From Lysinibacillus sp. PLM2 (GTDB taxonomy: Bacteria; Bacillota; Bacilli; Bacillales_A; Planococcaceae), in NCBI GenBank assembly GCA_023168345.1, contig AP025689.1:556001-620000 (forward strand): 64,000 nt of DNA, written 5' to 3'. The position numbers were made by a program, and so were the translations under genes. The stretch's first letter is position 1, and the number at the start of each line of letters is the position of its first letter. Shown piece by piece: positions 51,612 to 61,319 of this stretch. The notes beneath the pieces were generated by a model that saw only the letters and a list, made by a program, of their open reading frames with translations, made no database searches and was not told the origin of the DNA.

Positions 51612-53450
51612 ATGCTAGAATCGACACTATTTCAGATTGCAGCAATGATTGGACTTGGAGTGCTCTCGCAATGGATTGCATGGCGCTTTAGGCTTCCAGC
51701 TATCGTCATTATGTCTCTTGCAGGTTTAATCGTGGGTCCTTTTTTAGGATTATTTGACCCGCAAGATCGTTTTGGAGAGGTTTTTAATCCAGTTATTTCA
51801 TTAGCTGTAGCGATTATTTTATTTGAGGGGAGTTTAAGCTTAGATTTTCGTGAAATTAAAGAGTTTCCCCGTGCAATATTTCGTATTACAACATTAGGTG
51901 CAGTTATTGCTTGGATAGCCGGGTCTTTTGCGGCATATTTCTTTGCAGGCTTATCACTAGATGTAGCATTTGTTATTGGCGGATTATTTATCGTAACAGG
52001 ACCGACAGTTATTTTGCCATTGTTACGACAAGCAAAATTAAAGGAAAGACCCGCAGCCATATTAAAATGGGAAGGGATTGTTGTAGATCCATTTGGCGCA
52101 TTGCTAGCCTTATTTGCATTTGAAGTTGTCTTGTGGACAAACGAGTTAATTACAGGTAATTCATTACTTGTTTTCTTTGGATTGTCCTTGTTAGCTGCTG
52201 CAATAGGGGCAGTAGCTGGATGGATCCTTGGAAGATTATTAGAGCAAGGGCATATTCCTGAGTTTCTAAAATCCCCCATCGTATTTGGTGTCGTATTGAT
52301 GGTATTTGTCGTAACCGATTCAATCATGCATGAGACGGGATTACTTGCTGTAACTGCCATGGGGATTATTATGGCAAATATGCATTTAACATCGTTACGA
52401 GATTTAATTCATTTTAAAGAAAATATTTCAGTATTGTTAATCTCCAGTGTATTTATTATGCTAACGGCTTCACTAACAATTGATACATTATTGGCGATAC
52501 TGAATTGGCGGATGTTATTGTTCGTTTTAGCGATGATGTTTATTGTTCGACCGCTTTCAATTTGGGTATCTACAATTGGTACAGGACTTACAATCGCAGA
52601 ACGTACGCTAATTGGTTGGATAGCACCAAGAGGGATTGTAGCGTTAACGGTTTCAGGGTTTTTTGCAAATGCATTAACAGAGGCAGGATTTGAAGGTGCT
52701 GAAATTATAACAGCCCTAACATTAGCACTTGTTTTTGCAACCGTACTTGCCCATGGATTTACAATTGGATGGTTAGGGAAAAAGCTTGGCTTACAGGCAA
52801 CGGAAGAAGCAGGATTTTTAATTGTTGGCGGAACACCATTTAGTGCTGTTTTAGGGGAAGCGTTAAAATCCTTTAATAAGCCCGTATTATTGATGGACAG
52901 GTCTTGGGGAATGCTTTCATATGCACGTCAATTGGGGATTAAAACAGAAGCTGGTGATATTCTCAGTGAGCATACTGAGTATCATGTTGATTTAACACCA
53001 TATGAAATATTAATTGCAGCAACAGAGGAAGACGCATATAATGCGTTAATCTGTCAGCGCTTTGTTCCTGAATTAGGTCGTGAAAACATTTTCCAAACAC
53101 CTATTTCTATGGGGGATCCAAACGACTATAGTAAATCTATTGGTGGGAAAAAATTATTTTCTCCAGAATATGATGTTCATACATTAAATCGTTATATTGA
53201 AAAAGGGTATATGATTCGAAAAACGATGATTACTGAACAATATACTTTGGAAAACTTCCAACAGGATAATGGTTATGAAACAATTCCGTTATTTACAGCG
53301 GATAAGGAAAACAATATCTCCTTTATAACGGATATAAAGAAGATATCCCTTGATCCAGGAACAACGATTGTCAGCTTGACATCTCCATCTAAAAAAATGG
53401 AAAAAGCTCTAGAAAAGGCGAATAATGTGCAATCTCAGCCAAAAGACTGA
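51612..53450 (+). CDS. Cation:proton antiporter (CPA1/NhaP type) with C-terminal nucleotide-binding-like domain
   Basis: The 612-residue protein has 12-13 membrane helices in residues 1-390, with IVGPFLGLFDPQ, LFEGSLSLDF, GPTVILPLL and a WEGIVVDPFGA block, the CPA1 ion-binding region. The soluble C-terminus (about 400-600) starts GFLIVGGTPFSAVLGEAL, a Rossmann-like RCK/TrkA-N segment that may gate transport by nucleotide. It exchanges Na+ or K+ for protons. AAAGGGGATG precedes the ATG. Confidence 0.88.
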   Translation: MLESTLFQIAAMIGLGVLSQWIAWRFRLPAIVIMSLAGLIVGPFLGLFDPQDRFGEVFNPVISLAVAIILFEGSLSLDFREIKEFPRAIFRITTLGAVIAWIAGSFAAYFFAGLSLDVAFVIGGLFIVTGPTVILPLLRQAKLKERPAAILKWEGIVVDPFGALLALFAFEVVLWTNELITGNSLLVFFGLSLLAAAIGAVAGWILGRLLEQGHIPEFLKSPIVFGVVLMVFVVTDSIMHETGLLAVTAMGIIMANMHLTSLRDLIHFKENISVLLISSVFIMLTASLTIDTLLAILNWRMLLFVLAMMFIVRPLSIWVSTIGTGLTIAERTLIGWIAPRGIVALTVSGFFANALTEAGFEGAEIITALTLALVFATVLAHGFTIGWLGKKLGLQATEEAGFLIVGGTPFSAVLGEALKSFNKPVLLMDRSWGMLSYARQLGIKTEAGDILSEHTEYHVDLTPYEILIAATEEDAYNALICQRFVPELGRENIFQTPISMGDPNDYSKSIGGKKLFSPEYDVHTLNRYIEKGYMIRKTMITEQYTLENFQQDNGYETIPLFTADKENNISFITDIKKISLDPGTTIVSLTSPSKKMEKALEKANNVQSQPKD

Positions 53451-53544
53451 AATTTTTTCATTTAATACTAGTTCCCTACTACACATTAGTTGCATCTGTT
53501 ACAATAACTAAATGGAATTAGATAATAGATGGAGGATACACACC

Positions 53545-54099
53545 ATGAAAATTCTACTCGTAGATGGCACAGTATTTGGTACAAAAACAGGTGCGATATT
53601 ACGACAAGTTGAACGATATATTCAAGAAATCGACAGTACTCTTGAGCTCGAAATATTATATTTCTCAAAATTAAAACATCAAATTTTAGATGGTAGTCCT
53701 TTAAATGAGGATATGCAAATGATGATTGAAAAGATTGAAGAGGCAGATGGTTATGTTTTCGCAACACCAATCTATCAAGCATCGATTCCGGGTGTATTAA
53801 AAAATGCTTTGGACATGATTTCTCCGAAAGCCATGCGTTATAAACCGGTATCTATTGTAGCAAGCGGAGGAACTTATCAGCACCATTTAGTTGTAGAAAA
53901 TCAATTTAAACCGATACTTGATTACTTTAAATGCTTAGTGACACCAAATTATGTTTACACACATACCTCACATTTCGATGAGGATGATAACATCGTTGAA
54001 GAAAGTATTCATGAACGTCTTCGTGAATTAGCTCAAATATTTGTACAATATTGTAGACTTAGCGAAACATTACCTAAACAACCAATAGATAAAAATTAA
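53545..54099 (+). CDS. NADPH-dependent FMN reductase-like flavoprotein
   Basis: The 184-residue protein starts at ATG 53545 after GGAGG. The flavodoxin-like fold shows the phosphate loop VDGTVFGTKTGAILRQ, GYVFATPIYQASIPGVLKNALD and the VASGGTYQHHL loop, close to SsuE/MsuE-type FMN reductases. It would supply reduced FMN or reduce quinones. The sulfonate transporter at 1-4 kb is far away, so a functional link is speculative. A terminator follows. Confidence 0.87.
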   Translation: MKILLVDGTVFGTKTGAILRQVERYIQEIDSTLELEILYFSKLKHQILDGSPLNEDMQMMIEKIEEADGYVFATPIYQASIPGVLKNALDMISPKAMRYKPVSIVASGGTYQHHLVVENQFKPILDYFKCLVTPNYVYTHTSHFDEDDNIVEESIHERLRELAQIFVQYCRLSETLPKQPIDKN

Positions 54100-54105
54100 A
54101 AAAAT

Positions 54106-54144
54106 GCATGACACAATCAATATTGTTGTTGTCATGCTTTTTTA
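54106..54144 (+). terminator. Intrinsic terminator after the FMN reductase gene
   Basis: GCATGAC pairs with GTCATGC, extended by CAATATTG-like pairing, followed by TTTTTT. Confidence 0.82.
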
Positions 54145-54252
54145 TCTACGTAAAACAATTTAGTTTATAAAAAAATACTAACGAATTAAACGAATGTACA
54201 CCACCCAAGATTTTTGCATACTATAGTGATGAATGAATAGGGGGTGTATGAA

Positions 54253-55092
54253 ATGGGATTGTTTATAAATAAAAAACAGCACCCAGATGTATTTAAAACA
54301 AATGGCGTTCTCATTGAATCGAATCAAGTAGAGTATTGCATAAATGCCTTTACGGAGTTTGTGAAAGAACAGCAAGATTCAAATAAAACACTTCATAAAG
54401 CGATTGATGGTGTAAATACGACTCAGGAAAAGATCCAGCTAAATCAAAATAGACAATGGCGTGAAATGGAACAACGCATTCTTGAAATAAAACATCTTCA
54501 TCAAGCACATGAGAAGATTGAAAAACAAGTAGTTACATGGCTACAAAAACTTGAATCCAAGCAAGAGTCTCTCCAAGAAATTTTGAAATCAGAACAACAA
54601 GATAAGCAGCAGATGATGTCTCAAATGCAGCGACTAACATTTACTCAAGATGAAGTTATGAATCAATTACAGGAATTAGGCGAGGCGAAAGAGCAAGTAA
54701 AGGAACGATTGGATTATCTATCGACTTTTAGAGATGAAGTAATGAGCCAATTTGCGCAAGTGACCGATTCTAATGACAGAGTAATTCAAAAAATTGATGA
54801 GCAAAGTGAAATCTATCAGCAAATTGCAAATAAAATCGATAATATTGAAGATACGCAGAAAGAAGTAATGAACCGTGTAGATGGTCAAGAGGGTATTACT
54901 CAAAAAATCATACATCAAATTGATAATATTCGTTTCATTTTGTTTGAACGAACAAATTACTTAGAAGAAAAAATAGAGAAAATGTATCAACAGGCTGTGG
55001 ATTATTTTCAAAAAGTGAAAACGGGCATAACCCAACCAGCCGATTATGTATTAACAAAAAGAAGTGAAGAAATTGAAGATCGAGATGCCTAG
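54253..55092 (+). CDS. Coiled-coil protein, unknown
   Basis: The 279-residue protein starts at ATG 54253 after GGGGGTG. A short N-terminal domain (MGLFINKKQHPDVFKTNGVL) leads into about 220 residues of charged helices rich in Gln, Glu and Lys, with recurring VMNQLQELGE and VIQKIDEQSE-type units. There is no signal peptide or membrane segment. It may be a spore- or cytoskeleton-associated filament, but I do not recognise it. Confidence 0.7.
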   Translation: MGLFINKKQHPDVFKTNGVLIESNQVEYCINAFTEFVKEQQDSNKTLHKAIDGVNTTQEKIQLNQNRQWREMEQRILEIKHLHQAHEKIEKQVVTWLQKLESKQESLQEILKSEQQDKQQMMSQMQRLTFTQDEVMNQLQELGEAKEQVKERLDYLSTFRDEVMSQFAQVTDSNDRVIQKIDEQSEIYQQIANKIDNIEDTQKEVMNRVDGQEGITQKIIHQIDNIRFILFERTNYLEEKIEKMYQQAVDYFQKVKTGITQPADYVLTKRSEEIEDRDA

Positions 55093-55130
55093 CCCTTTAA
55101 ACCTATTGTTGGTTTGGAGGGTCTTTTTAT
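55091..55130 (+). terminator. Intrinsic terminator
   Basis: GCCCTTTAAACC pairs imperfectly with GGTTTGGAGGGT, followed by a T-run. A second hairpin with CCCTTGGC and GCCAAGGG arms lies at 55203-55237. Confidence 0.6.
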
Positions 55131-55356
55131 TAAAGTGTAAGTGAGTTGGTCCTGTAGAAAAAGGGTTTGTCGCATTTCTTAACTAGTCTTAAAATTACAT
55201 AAAACCCTTGGCAACTTCACCTGGGACGCCAAGGGTTGAAAAGACTTTAAGTTCGTTATAATAATTTTCGTTATTCATCTTAATTGAATGACCGTATGCG
55301 TAACAGTATATATGGTGGTATGAAAAATCGGGATTACTCATTCTCTGATTTTAGAT

Positions 55357-55575
55357 TTAAGATTGGTTTGCTGGTACTCGAATGAAACTAACCTGTGTTA
55401 ATGGGATTAACACACTGTTAGTCTCTCTTTCATATTCATCAGTCGAATCAGTTAGCCTAATAAAAGTACCCACTACCGATGATAGAACTCCTCTATACAA
55501 TGTTTCGTCAACTGCTACACTTATTTCCTGACCAATATAAAGGTTAAGTTGTTGAGATAAAAAAAGCTGGAACAA
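55357..55575 (-). CDS. DUF2642-like small protein A
   Basis: The product of about 72 residues starts at TTG 55575 after AGGAGG. It is beta-rich: LNLYIGQEISVAVDETLYRGVL, then VGTFIRLTD and SVLIPLTQVSFIRV, as in DUF2642 proteins found near spore-coat genes. Its partner gene lies 18 bp upstream on the same strand. Function is unknown. Confidence 0.7.
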   Translation of the reverse strand: MFQLFLSQQLNLYIGQEISVAVDETLYRGVLSSVVGTFIRLTDSTDEYERETNSVLIPLTQVSFIRVPANQS

Positions 55576-55593
55576 ATTAAACACCTCCTATTT

Positions 55594-55779
55594 TTAGTTA
55601 GATAGACTTTTAATACTTTCTATCGGTACAAAAACAAAATCAGTGCCTGATCTGAGAACGATATAAGTAGATTGAACTTCTACCAATACTCCACTAACAG
55701 TAGAAAATTCGGTTAATATTTCAACATCTGAACCTTCTAATGCTTTAAGAGCTAAACGAAGTTGCAACATAGTTACCAT
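55594..55779 (-). CDS. DUF2642-like small protein B
   Basis: The 61-residue protein starts at ATG 55779 after AAAGGAG. Its core GSDVEILTEFSTVSGVLVEV, then TYIVLRSGTDFVFVPIESI, is a single Sm/SH3-like barrel of DUF2642 type. It heads a two-gene unit with the 55357 gene and is divergent from the glycosyltransferase operon, suggesting a shared role at the spore or cell surface. Confidence 0.72.
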   Translation of the reverse strand: MVTMLQLRLALKALEGSDVEILTEFSTVSGVLVEVQSTYIVLRSGTDFVFVPIESIKSLSN

Positions 55780-55954
55780 TGTTAATCTCCTTTCTTAGTT
55801 AAGTCTGTAAGAATTATATGTTTGCTAGATTCAAGTTGTTTAGGTAAATGTAATAGAATTTTAATATTTCTTATTTTTTTTGAAAAATGAGTATTTCACA
55901 CAGCAAATATAATAAAAATTTCATAGATTAACTAAGACTAAGGAGGTGAGAACT

Positions 55955-56650
55955 ATGAAGGAAAGAGTAAAAGGATTAGTAAGTGTTGTTATTCCTTGTT
56001 ATAATGCATCGCAATTTATAGAAGATTGTTTAAACGGATTACTATCCCAAACTTATAAGAATATAGAAGTAATCATAGTGAATGATGCCTCTACGGATAA
56101 TACAATGACAGTAGTAGAACAATGGGTAAAAAATTCTAATCCGCCCTTTCCACTCATTTTATGTAATCTTCCTGTGAACGCAGGGTTTGCTGGGGCAATC
56201 ACAACTGGATATTATATGAGTTCCGGAGAATATATTGCAGTAAATGATGCAGATGATATTTCACATCCTTCTCGTTTTGAAAAGCAAATAGACTTTTTAG
56301 AAAAAAATCCTGATTACGATTTAATTGGAACGAATTATCAAGTCTTTAGTGATGTAAATAACAAGAAAGGTCAAGTAGCTAATTGGCTCCGTTACGGAGA
56401 TTCTATACGAAAGATTTATGCTGAAGGAGGACACTGTGTTTGTCATGGAACAATATTATTCCGTGGGAAGGCATTTGATTTACTAGGTGGTCCAACTAGA
56501 AGAATTACTGGTGCAGAGGACTATGAATTTATCGTAAAATTCTTGAATGCCAATTTAAAAATTAACAATTTAAGAGATATCTTATATTTCTATCGCTCCC
56601 ATGATAAACAACGTTCTAAACAATTTTATGGAGGTGAAAAAATTGGCTAA
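55955..56650 (+). CDS. Family 2 glycosyltransferase
   Basis: The 231-residue enzyme starts at ATG 55955, six bases after AGGAGGTG. The GT-A fold shows VSVVIPCYNASQFIEDCLNG, IVNDASTDNT, AVNDADDISHPSRF (DXD metal site) and GAEDYEFIVKF (catalytic-base region). It transfers a sugar from a nucleotide donor. It is the first gene of a three-gene operon, and its end overlaps the next start by eight bases. Confidence 0.92.
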   Translation: MKERVKGLVSVVIPCYNASQFIEDCLNGLLSQTYKNIEVIIVNDASTDNTMTVVEQWVKNSNPPFPLILCNLPVNAGFAGAITTGYYMSSGEYIAVNDADDISHPSRFEKQIDFLEKNPDYDLIGTNYQVFSDVNNKKGQVANWLRYGDSIRKIYAEGGHCVCHGTILFRGKAFDLLGGPTRRITGAEDYEFIVKFLNANLKINNLRDILYFYRSHDKQRSKQFYGGEKIG

Positions 56651-57785
56651 TGAGAGAGTATTGCTAGTCGTCGATGGACTATACATCGGGGGGACTGAAA
56701 CCCATGTACTGGAATTGGCCAAGGAGTTAATTAAAAACAACGTATTTGTTTCAATCGTAGCTAGGAAGGAAGGAAGTTTACTTAGTTATTTTAAAGAGTT
56801 AAATTGTCCAATTTATCATATTGATTTTCCCCGTACGTTAAAGCTTGAAAATACTCATGAGAATAAGCTGGTGGAGGAAATAGAAAGGATTATTGAAACT
56901 GAAAAAATAAACCTTGTTCACTTTCACCAGACACCTTCCGGTTACTTATCGGGCATGGCCGCAAAGAATAAAGGGGTTCCAACAATTTTTACGGTACACG
57001 GAACATACTATCCAAACCATGAAATTCAAAGGCTTCTGAAATTATCTGATTTTGTTATTTGCGTTAGTCCTCCGATATGCGATTATATAAGTTCATTCGG
57101 TGTAGAGGATACCCATCTGATTCCGAATGGTATTAATTTAGAAGATTACCCAACTAATCGAACTTCGGAAGAATTAAAAAAAAATTTGAAAATACCGGAA
57201 GATTCTATTGTAGTAACTTATGCAAGCAGGATAGCTTGGGCAAAGGCTAAAGCTTGCTCAATGTTTCTAAGAGCTTGCAAGGATTTAAAAATAAACCCTG
57301 TTCCCAATCTTCACGTCGTAGTTGTAGGTGGAGGAAATAGGCTCAATGATATTAAAAATTTAGCGCATTATATTGAAAATTTGTGTAATCGTTCTTTCAT
57401 TCATATCGTTGGGGAACAAAAAGATATGCATCCTTATTACTCAATAGCAGATTGTGTGGTAGGAACTGGACGTGTAGCCTTAGAAGCGATGGCCTCGGAA
57501 AAAACAGTTTTGACTGTGGGGAACCATGGCTTCTTTGGAGTTGTTACCAAAGAGAATATAGGTGAGGCATGGGAACATTATTTCGGAGATCACGGATCAA
57601 AGTCACCTTGTAGTAGACATGTTTTACGGGACAGTTTAAAGAAGATTTTGTTGGATAAAGAATATCTAAAGTTAAATGGAATTGAATCAAGAGAAATAGT
57701 AGTGGAAAAGTTCAATATCCAGAATATCTCAAAAGAAATATTGAAAATCTACTCTGAAGCAATAAAAGGAGGAAGTAAAGGTTGA
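56643..57785 (+). CDS. GT4-type glycosyltransferase
   Basis: The 380-residue enzyme starts at TTG 56643 after GGAGGTG. The GT-B fold shows VVDGLYIGGTETHVLELA, HFHQTPSGYLSGMAA, DTHLIPNGINLEDYPTN, VTYASRIAWAKAK and VGTGRVALEAMASEK (E-x7-E type donor site). It would add a sugar to the glycan begun by the preceding family 2 enzyme. Its stop overlaps the next start by four bases. Confidence 0.9.
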   Translation: MANERVLLVVDGLYIGGTETHVLELAKELIKNNVFVSIVARKEGSLLSYFKELNCPIYHIDFPRTLKLENTHENKLVEEIERIIETEKINLVHFHQTPSGYLSGMAAKNKGVPTIFTVHGTYYPNHEIQRLLKLSDFVICVSPPICDYISSFGVEDTHLIPNGINLEDYPTNRTSEELKKNLKIPEDSIVVTYASRIAWAKAKACSMFLRACKDLKINPVPNLHVVVVGGGNRLNDIKNLAHYIENLCNRSFIHIVGEQKDMHPYYSIADCVVGTGRVALEAMASEKTVLTVGNHGFFGVVTKENIGEAWEHYFGDHGSKSPCSRHVLRDSLKKILLDKEYLKLNGIESREIVVEKFNIQNISKEILKIYSEAIKGGSKG

Positions 57786-58846
57786 AAAAACTCCTATACA
57801 TTGGTTGGATTGGCTTTAATAACTTAGGAGATGAATTATTGTGGAACATCTTTAAAAATACTTGTAGAAAATATTTTAAAGATGATGAAATTGAGATTAC
57901 TCCTTCTGTACCCAGTGTTGATTTAAAAAATCTTGATAAATTTGACATCGTAGTGTTAGGAGGAGGTTCTCTTTTGTTACCGGGGTATCTTCAAGTCCTC
58001 CAAAATGCCTTGCACAAGGGAAAATCGGTTATCATTTGGGGGACAGGATTAGACTGGATTGGGAAGGAAAATTTGGATTTACTATTAGAAGATAAATTGC
58101 TTTCCTTAGAGCAAAACTTTAAACAAAAGGACATTGAGGTTTTAGAAGAGGTAATTGAAAAAGCATTGTTTATAGGGGTTAGAGGTCCATTAACAAAAAA
58201 GGCTATTGAAATTATGCTCGGAAATGAAAAATCTAAGAAAGTCCAGTTAATAGGGGATCCTGGTTTATTATTAGAGGAGCATTTTCAAGGTAGGCGTGGT
58301 GAAAAGGAAAAAGTCATTGGCATAAACTGGGGAACTACATTCAATCGCCTATACGGTGGAAATGAAAAGTTAGTGGAGAAACAAATCGTTAAAACAGCAA
58401 AGAAATTAATTGCAAAAGGCTATAAAATCATGATTTATACGGTATGGCCAAGTGATATTCCATCTTGTGAAAGATTATACAAAAGTATAAATAATCCTGA
58501 AAATGTCGAAATTGATAAAAATCGCTATACAGAACAGGAATTAATAGAAAAATTATCAAAGTGTAGGGCAACAATTAATTTTAAACTTCACGCAAACTTA
58601 TTATCTCTAGCAGCTGGTGTACCAGCAATAGCCTTAGGTTATCGCTTTAAAGTATTTGATTATGCTGCATCACTTGGGTTAGAACATTTAGTCGTTTCTG
58701 CGGATTCTTTAAATTTAACACAAGAATTATTAGAGCGTGTAGAGATTATCGAGAATACTGGAGAAACCATTCTCAAACAATACCAATCCAAAAAAAATAA
58801 CTATATACCACTTTTAGAATCAATATTTACTAGTGATACTTTATAA
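57782..58846 (+). CDS. Polysaccharide pyruvyl transferase family protein (CsaB-like)
   Basis: The 354-residue enzyme starts at TTG 57782 after AAGGAGGAAG. It shows YIGWIGFNNLGDELLWNIF, VVLGGGSLLLPGYLQVL, IIWGTGLDWIG and RATINFKLHANLLSLAAGVPAIALGYRFK, the pyruvyl transferase core. Such enzymes add a pyruvate ketal to sugars of wall or exosporium polymers, giving negative charge. The operon is GT2-GT4-pyruvyl transferase and ends at a terminator 80 bp on. Confidence 0.9.
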   Translation: MKKLLYIGWIGFNNLGDELLWNIFKNTCRKYFKDDEIEITPSVPSVDLKNLDKFDIVVLGGGSLLLPGYLQVLQNALHKGKSVIIWGTGLDWIGKENLDLLLEDKLLSLEQNFKQKDIEVLEEVIEKALFIGVRGPLTKKAIEIMLGNEKSKKVQLIGDPGLLLEEHFQGRRGEKEKVIGINWGTTFNRLYGGNEKLVEKQIVKTAKKLIAKGYKIMIYTVWPSDIPSCERLYKSINNPENVEIDKNRYTEQELIEKLSKCRATINFKLHANLLSLAAGVPAIALGYRFKVFDYAASLGLEHLVVSADSLNLTQELLERVEIIENTGETILKQYQSKKNNYIPLLESIFTSDTL

Positions 58847-58918
58847 GCTTTGCCTTTGAATACCTTTCAAATCCTTTATGAAGTGTGAGCTTTTATCAAA
58901 TAAAAATTGATGATATCA

Positions 58919-58962
58919 ATAAAAATCCGTGATCCTAAGAAATTAGGTAACGGATTTTTCAT
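58919..58962 (+). terminator. Terminator of the glycosyltransferase operon
   Basis: AAAAATCCGT pairs with ACGGATTTTT around a 19-base loop with internal pairing (CCTAA/TTAGG). Confidence 0.8.
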
Positions 58963-59162
58963 TGCGGGAGCATACGTAATTAATACCAGCCCCCGCTATT
59001 TTGTTAATCATTACACAATGAACTAATAGGGGAACAAAGACAGGTATTATTTTATGGTCTGCTTTACATAAGCTTGCAAGTGATAATACAGGCCATAACT
59101 TTTAGAATAAGGGAAACAACCAGAAGCTTTAGTTAACTAATCTATAAAAGAAAGGAGATTGT
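58963..59162. other. Intergenic spacer
   Basis: No gene or clear repeat is seen between the operon terminator and the minus-strand SDR gene end. Confidence 0.6.
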
Positions 59163-59894
59163 CTACATTGATGGTTTAATGATCAGTTCACTTACATCGA
59201 CATAATCAGGTTGCTCTAGTGCATAGACGATAGCATTGGCAATAGCTGTTGTTGGCAGAGCTGTACGTCGGTATTCCTTCATGATTTCTCTTGCACTATT
59301 GTCTGTAATGCTTTCAGCTAGTTCTGATTCTGTTACCCCTGGGGATACAAGAGTCACACGGATTCCTTGCCCTACTGTCTCTTGTCGCAATCCATCTGTT
59401 ATTGCACGTACGGCATATTTAGTCGCGCAGTAGACAGCTGCTGTCGGGGATACTTCGTAGGCGCCAATGGATGCGATGTTTATGAAATGACCGAAACCTT
59501 GTTTTTTCATGACCGGCAGACCAGTAGCGATGCCATGGAGGACACCGCGAATATTCACATCAATCATTCGGTTCCATTCCTCAATCTTCAATGCTTCTAG
59601 TGGAGAGAGCGGCATCACCCCAGCATTGTTAATAATAGCGTCCACTTTTCCAAAACGACTTTGGGCTATTTCAATGATTGCTTGCATCTGTTCTAATTCT
59701 GTTACGTCTAGCTGTTGAATGACTACAGAACCACCATCCCCTTGAATGTCGGATGCCAATGCCTCTAGTCTTTCCATACGTCTTGCGCCGATGACTACAT
59801 GAGCGCCCAGGCTTGCAAGCAGTCGGGCTGTTGTTTCACCAATACCGCTGCTTGCTCCTGTTATTATAACGACTTTTCCATTAAGTGCTGACAT
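59163..59894 (-). CDS. Short-chain dehydrogenase/reductase
   Basis: The 243-residue enzyme has the classical SDR pattern: VVIITGASSGIGETTARLLA, INNAGVMPLSP, catalytic YCATKYA near residue 153 with Ser upstream in NIASIGAYE, and RVTLVSPGVTES. It uses NAD(P)H on an unknown alcohol or ketone. It starts directly behind the Atu4866-type gene on the minus strand, one base after that stop, as the second gene of a two-gene operon divergent from an AraC regulator. Confidence 0.92.
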   Translation of the reverse strand: MSALNGKVVIITGASSGIGETTARLLASLGAHVVIGARRMERLEALASDIQGDGGSVVIQQLDVTELEQMQAIIEIAQSRFGKVDAIINNAGVMPLSPLEALKIEEWNRMIDVNIRGVLHGIATGLPVMKKQGFGHFINIASIGAYEVSPTAAVYCATKYAVRAITDGLRQETVGQGIRVTLVSPGVTESELAESITDNSAREIMKEYRRTALPTTAIANAIVYALEQPDYVDVSELIIKPSM

Positions 59895-59895
59895 C

Positions 59896-60168
59896 TTATT
59901 TTCTCCCTTCGCTGTCTTCTTCTAGATATAACACCATACCTGCATGGTAAAGCACTCCGTTGATAAAATCACCATCGGCCGTAAATCCTGTATCATCAAC
60001 ATATTCGATATGGTTGCCACTGATAATATAGTTTCCTTGATAGGCACTTTTGCGGTTACCACGAGCTTCATCATAGCGTCCGTTCGGAAGTAGCTCGTGT
60101 CGTATATAACCATCCGCGGTCACCCAAATACCTATATAAGGATGAGAATTTTCATGTTCTTTTTTCAT
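59896..60168 (-). CDS. Atu4866-family small protein
   Basis: The 90-residue protein starts at ATG 60168 after AAGGGAG; codons upstream lack a ribosome site. It has HPYIGIWVTADGYIRHELLPN, then GRYDEARGNRKSAYQGNY and FTADGDFINGVLYHAGMVLY, the Atu4866 domain. The family is often encoded beside SDR genes and AraC regulators, as here. Biochemical role is unknown. Its stop is followed at once by the SDR start codon. Confidence 0.87.
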   Translation of the reverse strand: MKKEHENSHPYIGIWVTADGYIRHELLPNGRYDEARGNRKSAYQGNYIISGNHIEYVDDTGFTADGDFINGVLYHAGMVLYLEEDSEGRK

Positions 60169-60437
60169 TTTATAAACTCCCTTCACATTTAAACGATGAA
60201 TGGCACTCATGTCTTGGTAGGATTTAAATGTAAATACAGTGAACGAAAGACATACATACATAAACTTGATTAATCACTTACCATCCAATTGAAGTGTCAC
60301 ATCATAATCTCATTATGAAACTTTGCTCTAAAGAGGGGGTAGTCGAAAGTTAAACAATTATTGCCTAATCCTCCAAAAAGTATAGTATAGTAAAAAAAGA
60401 ATTTATTAATGTTTCCGAAGAGATGGAGGATTGGTTC

Positions 60438-61319
60438 ATGGAGGGAATCAAAGAGTTAGCAGAGTTGATTGAGCGAAATGTAAAGATGGATGGAACGTAT
60501 GAGACATCTATACCCGGGTTGCAGTTTATTCGTACTTCCCAAATTTCTGAACCTGTTTACTCTGTTTATGAACCTTCCTTATGCGTTGTGGCTCAAGGTT
60601 CAAAATTGGTCATCCTTGGGAAGGAAAGCTATCAGTACGACTCTGCCAGTTATTTAACTGCTTCCGTTCATTTGCCAATCACTGGGCAGATTTTAAAAGC
60701 TTCACCCGAAGAACCTTATTTATGTGTAAATTTGCAGCTTGATATGAATCAGATATTCGAAGTCGTTCAATCATCGAATCAAGAAATTTCTAGTGAATCC
60801 CCAGGGCGTGGTCTAGTGGTCAGCCTTATAAATGACTCGCTTCTTGAAGCGGTAATACGTCTTGTAAAGCTATTAGAGTCGCCGCAGGATATACCAGTCC
60901 TTGCAACCAGTATCAAACGTGAGATTATTTACCGGGTTCTACAGAACGATCAGTATGATACATTGAAGCATTTTGCCCTTGTAGGTAGTCAGGCACAACG
61001 GATTGCAAAGGTGATTGGGATGTTGAACCATAAATTCACGGAGCCGTTAAAAGTGGACGAATTGGCGAGAGAAGCCAAAATGAGCTCTTCATCCTTCTAC
61101 AATCATTTTAAGGAGGTCACGGGTATGAGCCCAATCCAGTATCAGAAACAGCTTCGCTTACAGGAAGCACGCCGACTTCTTTTAACAGAAAACTTAGAAG
61201 CGGCTGAGGCAGCGTTCCAGGTAGGTTATGAAAGTCCATCGCATTTCAGTCGGGAATACAGCCGTAAGTTTGGCTTGCCTCCAATGAAAGACATACAACG
61301 TTTGCGAGAAATGTTTTAA
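60438..61319 (+). CDS. AraC-family transcriptional regulator
   Basis: The 293-residue protein starts at ATG 60438 after ATGGAGG. The N-terminal cupin domain (about 25-175; VYEPSLCVVAQGSK) is of the AraC_N type, and the C-terminal DNA-binding domain (about 195-290) has two helix-turn-helices, LKVDELAREAKMSSSSFYNHFKEVTG and AAFQVGYESPSHFSREYSRKFG. It probably activates the divergent Atu4866-SDR genes and perhaps the reductase downstream, in response to an unknown ligand. Confidence 0.92.
   Translation: MEGIKELAELIERNVKMDGTYETSIPGLQFIRTSQISEPVYSVYEPSLCVVAQGSKLVILGKESYQYDSASYLTASVHLPITGQILKASPEEPYLCVNLQLDMNQIFEVVQSSNQEISSESPGRGLVVSLINDSLLEAVIRLVKLLESPQDIPVLATSIKREIIYRVLQNDQYDTLKHFALVGSQAQRIAKVIGMLNHKFTEPLKVDELAREAKMSSSSFYNHFKEVTGMSPIQYQKQLRLQEARRLLLTENLEAAEAAFQVGYESPSHFSREYSRKFGLPPMKDIQRLREMF

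Noticed and set aside
51632-52360. 242-codon minus-strand frame
   Set aside because: It is the shadow of the antiporter gene, whose helices read clearly on the plus strand.
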